Below are positions 5,391 through 9,042 of a stretch of 9,042 nt of DNA, piece by piece. Origin of the DNA: Verrucomicrobiota bacterium (GTDB lineage Bacteria; Verrucomicrobiota; Verrucomicrobiia; Chthoniobacterales; JAFAMB01); the NCBI GenBank assembly GCA_019236035.1, contig JAFAJU010000464.1, positions 1-9,042 on the forward strand, given 5' to 3'. A program made the translations under genes and the position numbers. A model generated the notes under the pieces. It had not been told where the DNA came from, did not search any database, and saw nothing but the letters and a program-made list of their open reading frames with translations. Every line of letters begins with the position of its first letter. Positions within the stretch are counted from its first letter, which is position 1.

Positions 5391-7439
5391 ATGGGAGCTA
5401 CCCCCAAAACTGTAGAAGCGCTCTGGCAGCCGCACCCCGACCAGATAAAGAACAGCAATCTGACGCGATTCCAACAATGGTTGTACGACAAGCGCCGCCT
5501 GGACCTGAATGATCACCGCGCTCTTTATGATTGGTCAGTGCGCGATCTTGACGCCTTTTGGAGTGCCATTGCCGATTTCTTTGACGTCCGGTTTCACTCG
5601 CCCGCAGAGCGAGTCCTGGACCGTGAGCGGGATCAGCTCCGGACGCAATGGTTCCCAGGCGGCACAATCAACTATGCCGAGCACCTGCTTCGATTCGGGC
5701 TCAACGAATTTCTGGCGTCCGATAGTCGGCCAGCCGTAGTTTATTGCGCCGAACCAGGGGAGCCGGATAACCGGCAGGAATTGACACGGAGTGAATTGGT
5801 TAACCAAGTGGCACAGGTGGCCTCCGTGCTCAGCCGGATCGGGGTGCAACGCGGTGATCGGGTGGCAGGCTACCTCCCGAACCGGATAGAGACTTTGGTC
5901 GCCTTTCTGGCCACGGCTAGCCTCGGCGCGATTTGGTCCAACTGCCCGCCGGAGCTTTCAAGTGGGGGTGTACTCGATCGGCTGGCTCAGATCGAACCGA
6001 AGGTTTTATTTGCCGTAGCTGGCTATCGGTACGGGGGAAAGCAGCATGATCGGAGAACGGCGCTCGCCGAAGTGGCCGCGGGCTTGCCTTCGCTTGAACA
6101 GGTGATTCTGATACCGCAGACTCCTGGCGAAAGCATCCCCGAATTTCGCGGAAAAATTTCAGCGCTAAGCTGGTCTGATCTGATTAGCCCTGGACCGGCG
6201 AGGGGGACGCTTTCCTTTCAGGCGGTACCGTTCGATCATCCGCTCTGGATCTTGTATTCTTCGGGAACGACGGGTGTGCCGAAACCGATCGTGCATGGAC
6301 ACGGCGGTATTCTGCTGGAGCATCTGAAGGCGTTATCCCTGCACCTTGATCTCCAGCCTGGAGACAAGTTCTGCTGGTATACAACGGCCGGTTGGATGAT
6401 GTGGAACTTCCTGATTTCCGGCCTGGCGCTCGGAACCGTCGTCGTGTTGTACGACGGGAGTCCGAAGCATCCGGATTTGCGAGTGCTCTGGAAAATGATC
6501 GAGACCGAAAAAATCAATTACTTCGGCACGAGCGCGCCGTTCTTACTGGCTTGTCAAAAAGAAAAACTGGAACCGGGCAAAGAATTCAGGCTGCAAACGT
6601 TGCGCTCCATCGGTTCGACTGGTGCGCCACTGCCATCCGACGGATTTCGATGGGTGTACGATCAAGTCGGAGCGAACGTCTGGCTCGGCTCGCTCAGCGG
6701 CGGGACGGATGTCTGCACGGCATTCGTTCTTTCGCATCCGTGGCTTCCCGTTTACCCCGGGAGACTGCAATGCCGAGGGTTGGGTGCACCAATTGAGGCC
6801 TGGGATGAAAATGGTCGTCGGGTGTGGGATGAGGTCGGGGAACTGGTGCTCACTGCGGCGATGCCATGTATGCCGGTCTGTTTCTGGAATGATCCGGATG
6901 GCGCGCGGCTGCGACAAGCCTACTTTGACTATTACCCCGGCGTTTGGCGCCATGGGGATTGGATCGAAATCGACGCCGCTACCGGTCAATGTGTGATTTA
7001 CGGGCGATCTGATTCAACCCTCAATAGGGGCGGAGTTCGCATGGGCACGAGTGAATTTTACCGGGTGGTAGAATCGGCCCCTGAAATCGTTGGATCACTG
7101 GTGATCGACACCACTGGCCTCGGTCAAGGTGGTAAAGAAACTTCGGGTAAACTGCTCCTGTTCGTCGTGTTACGCGAAGCACTTGTTCTTGATGATGCGT
7201 TGATCGATCGAATCCGTGCTCGGATCAAAGCAGAGTTGTCGCCGCGTTACCTTCCTGATGCCATCTTCGCTGTTCCGGAGATCCCGCAAACGCTGAATGG
7301 AAAGAAATTGGAAGTCCCTGTGAAGCGGATATTCCAGGGCGTTGCAGTAAGCCGATCGGTCAGTCGCGAGGCGATGAGCAACCCGAACTCGCTGGGGCCG
7401 TTTTTGGAGCTGGCGGAAATGTATCGCGCGCGCGAGTGA
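5391..7439 (+). CDS. Acetoacetyl-CoA synthetase (acetoacetate-CoA ligase, AMP-forming)
   Basis: This 682-residue cytoplasmic enzyme of the ANL adenylating family converts acetoacetate, ATP and CoA to acetoacetyl-CoA, AMP and PPi. The N-terminal part is the ACS_N type, with 'NSNLTRFQQWL' (21-31) as in acetoacetyl-CoA synthetases. The phosphate-binding loop is YSSGTTG (289-295). 'WYTTAGWMMWNFLISGLALG' and 'SLSGGTDVC' favour acetoacetate over acetate ligases. The hinge region is YGRSD (537-541) with RGGVRMGTSEFYRVVE, and the catalytic lysine is K638 in TLNGKKLEVPVKR. The family is usually 650-680 residues. I chose ATG 5391 because an in-frame ATG at 5235 would add 52 Arg/Ala-rich residues encoded by the palindromic repeats. 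No Shine-Dalgarno sequence is seen. The stop overlaps the transporter start (TGATG), linking uptake and activation. Confidence 0.95.
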   Translation: MGATPKTVEALWQPHPDQIKNSNLTRFQQWLYDKRRLDLNDHRALYDWSVRDLDAFWSAIADFFDVRFHSPAERVLDRERDQLRTQWFPGGTINYAEHLLRFGLNEFLASDSRPAVVYCAEPGEPDNRQELTRSELVNQVAQVASVLSRIGVQRGDRVAGYLPNRIETLVAFLATASLGAIWSNCPPELSSGGVLDRLAQIEPKVLFAVAGYRYGGKQHDRRTALAEVAAGLPSLEQVILIPQTPGESIPEFRGKISALSWSDLISPGPARGTLSFQAVPFDHPLWILYSSGTTGVPKPIVHGHGGILLEHLKALSLHLDLQPGDKFCWYTTAGWMMWNFLISGLALGTVVVLYDGSPKHPDLRVLWKMIETEKINYFGTSAPFLLACQKEKLEPGKEFRLQTLRSIGSTGAPLPSDGFRWVYDQVGANVWLGSLSGGTDVCTAFVLSHPWLPVYPGRLQCRGLGAPIEAWDENGRRVWDEVGELVLTAAMPCMPVCFWNDPDGARLRQAYFDYYPGVWRHGDWIEIDAATGQCVIYGRSDSTLNRGGVRMGTSEFYRVVESAPEIVGSLVIDTTGLGQGGKETSGKLLLFVVLREALVLDDALIDRIRARIKAELSPRYLPDAIFAVPEIPQTLNGKKLEVPVKRIFQGVAVSRSVSREAMSNPNSLGPFLELAEMYRARE

Positions 7440-8827
7440 TGACAGCGAAAACAGACGCGCATGCTGAATCGACGGGGCGCCGGACACTACTCTCCAGCGT
7501 TACCTCGTTCTTCCTGTACGTATTTGAACGAATCACGCCTGATCCGTACATTTTCGCGATAGGACTGACGATCCTTACCGCGTTATTAGCCGCGATATTT
7601 GCGCCTAAGGGGTCGGCCGATGTTATTCTTACAGGTTGGTACACCGGACTTTTCAGCATCCTGGCCTTCGCGTTCCAAATGGTGCTGGTTTTAGTGACCG
7701 GATATGCCTTGTCTAACTCTCGCCCGGTTAAGAAGTTCCTGGGGAGACTAGCGGGCATTGCCACAACGCCGAAGCGGGCGGTTGTAGTCATTTTGATCAC
7801 TGTTATGGTGACATCTTTTATCAACTGGGGTTGCGGCCTGGTGGTGGCGGGATTATTGGCCCGCGAGATTGCCAAGCGGATCAGGATAGACTTTGGCTGG
7901 CTCGTGGCTGCGGCTTACTCCGGGTGGATGATCTGGGCCAGCGGCCTATCGAGTTCAATTGCATTGGCTCAGGCAACACCAGGCTCGGCCCTTAACATCG
8001 TCCAAAAAATCACCGGCAAAGTTTTGCCGCTCAGCGAAACGGTTTTTGCCCCTTTTAACCTTGTCCCAGTGCTGCTGTTGGTGGTTCTGGTTCCGATCCT
8101 GTACTGTGCAATCCAACCCGCCGAATCCGACACCGTCACCGCCGACTCCGCCCGGCTGATCGCAGAGGATCAGGTCCGGCCGGTGGTAGCGGATGAGCTG
8201 CCGACACTGGCGCGGCGCCTGGAAAAAGCCTGGTTATTGAATCTAATCATTGTTGTCGCCGGTATCGCAGCGCTGGGCATCGGGTGGGCTAAAACCGGAT
8301 TTGCGCTGGATATCAACTCGGTCATTTTTCTGTTTTTCATTGCGGGCCTGCTATTGCACTGGACGCCGATAGCGTACGTCGAAGCCGTCAACAGTGCGGC
8401 GCGGGTCACTGGACCGTTAATTCTCCAGTATCCGCTCTATGGAGGCATTATGGGTGTGATGACGGCGACCGGACTGGCAGATGTCATTTCCAAAGCGTTC
8501 GTCGCATTTTCAAGCGCTCATACCCTTCCGTTCTGGAACTTTGTTGCTTCGATGATGATCAGCCTGTTCATTCCCAGCGGAGGCGGACATTGGGCGGTGC
8601 AGGGCCCGTTTACAGTGCCGGCGGCTGCTCAGCTTAACGTCTCTCAAGCGGCGACAGCGATGGCGGTCGCAATGGGCGAGCAGGTGACGAACATGATTCA
8701 GCCGTTTTGGGCGTTACCGGTCCTGGCGATCGCGGGTATCAGTATGCGGCGAGTGATGGGATTTACGGTCATGAGTTTTTTCGTCGGCGCAATCGTGTTT
8801 GGAATGGCGTTGTTGTTTCTGGTCTAG
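7439..8827 (+). CDS. atoE: Short-chain fatty acid / acetoacetate transporter, AtoE family
   Basis: This 462-residue polytopic membrane protein of the short-chain fatty acid transporter family (SCFA_trans/TIGR00366) matches E. coli AtoE (about 440 residues). Conserved features are 'FERITPDPYIFAIGLTI' near the N-terminus, NWGCGL (129-134), the Gly-rich re-entrant-like PSGGGHWAVQGPF (379-391), and GEQVTNMIQPFWALP (413-427), with about ten or more hydrophobic segments between. A hydrophilic loop around residues 225-265 is probably cytoplasmic. The ATG at 7439 overlaps the ligase stop by one base. A GTG at 7436 would add one residue but is less likely. Acetoacetate import is inferred from coupling to acetoacetyl-CoA synthetase, since AtoE substrates have rarely been measured. 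Butyrate or related acids are possible alternatives. Confidence 0.93.
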   Translation: MTAKTDAHAESTGRRTLLSSVTSFFLYVFERITPDPYIFAIGLTILTALLAAIFAPKGSADVILTGWYTGLFSILAFAFQMVLVLVTGYALSNSRPVKKFLGRLAGIATTPKRAVVVILITVMVTSFINWGCGLVVAGLLAREIAKRIRIDFGWLVAAAYSGWMIWASGLSSSIALAQATPGSALNIVQKITGKVLPLSETVFAPFNLVPVLLLVVLVPILYCAIQPAESDTVTADSARLIAEDQVRPVVADELPTLARRLEKAWLLNLIIVVAGIAALGIGWAKTGFALDINSVIFLFFIAGLLLHWTPIAYVEAVNSAARVTGPLILQYPLYGGIMGVMTATGLADVISKAFVAFSSAHTLPFWNFVASMMISLFIPSGGGHWAVQGPFTVPAAAQLNVSQAATAMAVAMGEQVTNMIQPFWALPVLAIAGISMRRVMGFTVMSFFVGAIVFGMALLFLV

Positions 8828-8829
8828 CC

Positions 8830-8878
8830 AGCCTGCATCGTTCAAAAATCTTTAGAGGATTTATGAGCGATGCAGGCT
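8830..8878 (+). repeat. Long hairpin directly after atoE
   Basis: AGCCTGCATCG (8830-8840) pairs perfectly with CGATGCAGGCT (8868-8878). The stem then continues inward: T8841 with G8867 (wobble), T8842 with A8866, and 8843-8850 with 8858-8865, with one A/A mismatch (8845/8863). This gives a nearly continuous 21-bp stem and a 7-nt loop, TTTAGAG (8851-8857). It begins 3 nt after the atoE stop. No T-run follows on either strand, so a standard intrinsic terminator is unlikely. It could be a 3' mRNA-protecting hairpin, a factor-dependent termination or processing site, or a short palindromic repeat. Confidence 0.8.
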
Positions 8879-8927
8879 CGTACGGGACGGCTTGCATTCT
8901 GCGGCTCTTTCGGTTTCCAATCCTTCC

Positions 8928-9042
8928 ATGGCTAACGACCGGCTTCCGCGACTCATATTTGCCTCCAGTGAAGAATCTGCCGACATGCTTTATGCGACGA
9001 AGCTTTCTGTACCCGACCCGTTTTTGTTTGTGCTGCAGAACG
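8928..9042 (+). CDS. Probable M24 family (Xaa-Pro aminopeptidase-like) peptidase, 5' fragment
   Basis: Only the first 38 codons are present, and the gene runs off the right edge. The peptide starts MANDRLPRLIFASSEESADM and continues with LYATKLSVPDPFLFV. The order 'LI.A.SE…ADMLYAT…VPDPF' resembles the creatinase-like N-terminal domain of Verrucomicrobial and Proteobacterial M24 metallopeptidases annotated as Xaa-Pro aminopeptidases. The metal-binding pita-bread domain would lie outside the window, so catalytic residues cannot be checked. No Shine-Dalgarno sequence precedes the ATG. The gap of 100 nt and the hairpin after atoE suggest it may be a separate transcription unit. The assignment rests on a short stretch of remembered family pattern. 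Confidence 0.6.
   Translation, partial: MANDRLPRLIFASSEESADMLYATKLSVPDPFLFVLQN

Noticed and set aside
5159..5491. A 110-codon minus-strand open frame upstream of the ABC operon
   Set aside because: It spans the inverted repeat and the antisense of the acetoacetyl-CoA synthetase start. The product is Arg/Ser-rich with no family pattern. It would also cover both candidate promoters.
8830..8878. Hairpin after atoE as a standard rho-independent terminator
   Set aside because: The stem is strong, but neither strand has a T-run immediately after it.
8863..9042. Plus-strand ATG inside the hairpin, open to the window edge (60 codons)
   Set aside because: It is in a different frame from the peptidase-like start at 8928, its product is Cys/Arg/Phe-rich with no recognisable pattern, and its start lies within a strong stem. 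The 8928 frame matches a known family start.

Overview
The window most resembles a chromosomal segment of a Verrucomicrobiota bacterium, probably a soil or freshwater Chthoniobacter/Udaeobacter-like lineage. This is an inference. It rests on a GldA/GldF/GldG-type ABC locus followed by a DUF4340 gene, on Pro/Ser ('PSPSP') low-complexity tails on extracytoplasmic proteins, on moderately high GC content, on the absence of clear Shine-Dalgarno sequences, and on a partial M24 peptidase start at the right edge. I see no transposase, integrase, phage gene, tRNA, rRNA or CRISPR array.

Layout: 1-252 is non-coding. It holds small hairpins and one copy of a 25-bp GC-rich palindromic repeat (182-206). 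From 5117 back to 253 runs a compact four-gene minus-strand operon: ABC ATPase, ABC-2 permease, GldG-like auxiliary protein, DUF4340 protein. Two of its junctions are ATGA stop/start overlaps and the third has a 4-nt gap, so the four products very probably form one membrane complex. The divergent intergenic region 5118-5390 carries candidate promoters on both strands, a perfect 20-bp inverted repeat (5220-5239 with 5261-5280), and a second copy of the 25-bp repeat in opposite orientation (5272-5296). The operon is therefore bracketed by inverted copies of the same short element.

On the plus strand, 5391-7439 encodes acetoacetyl-CoA synthetase. It is translationally coupled (TGATG) to an AtoE-type short-chain fatty acid/acetoacetate transporter (7439-8827). 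Together they form a minimal acetoacetate-use module: import, then ATP-dependent activation to acetoacetyl-CoA without an AtoDA CoA-transferase. Just after the transporter stop codon lies a 21-bp-stem hairpin (8830-8878) with no T-run. The first 38 codons of a probable M24-family (Xaa-Pro aminopeptidase-like) peptidase follow from 8928 and run off the edge.

The best candidates for undescribed biology are the four-gene ABC/GldG/DUF4340 system, whose substrate is unknown outside gliding Bacteroidota, and the structured intergenic repeats. Nothing here is clearly a new defence or mobile system.
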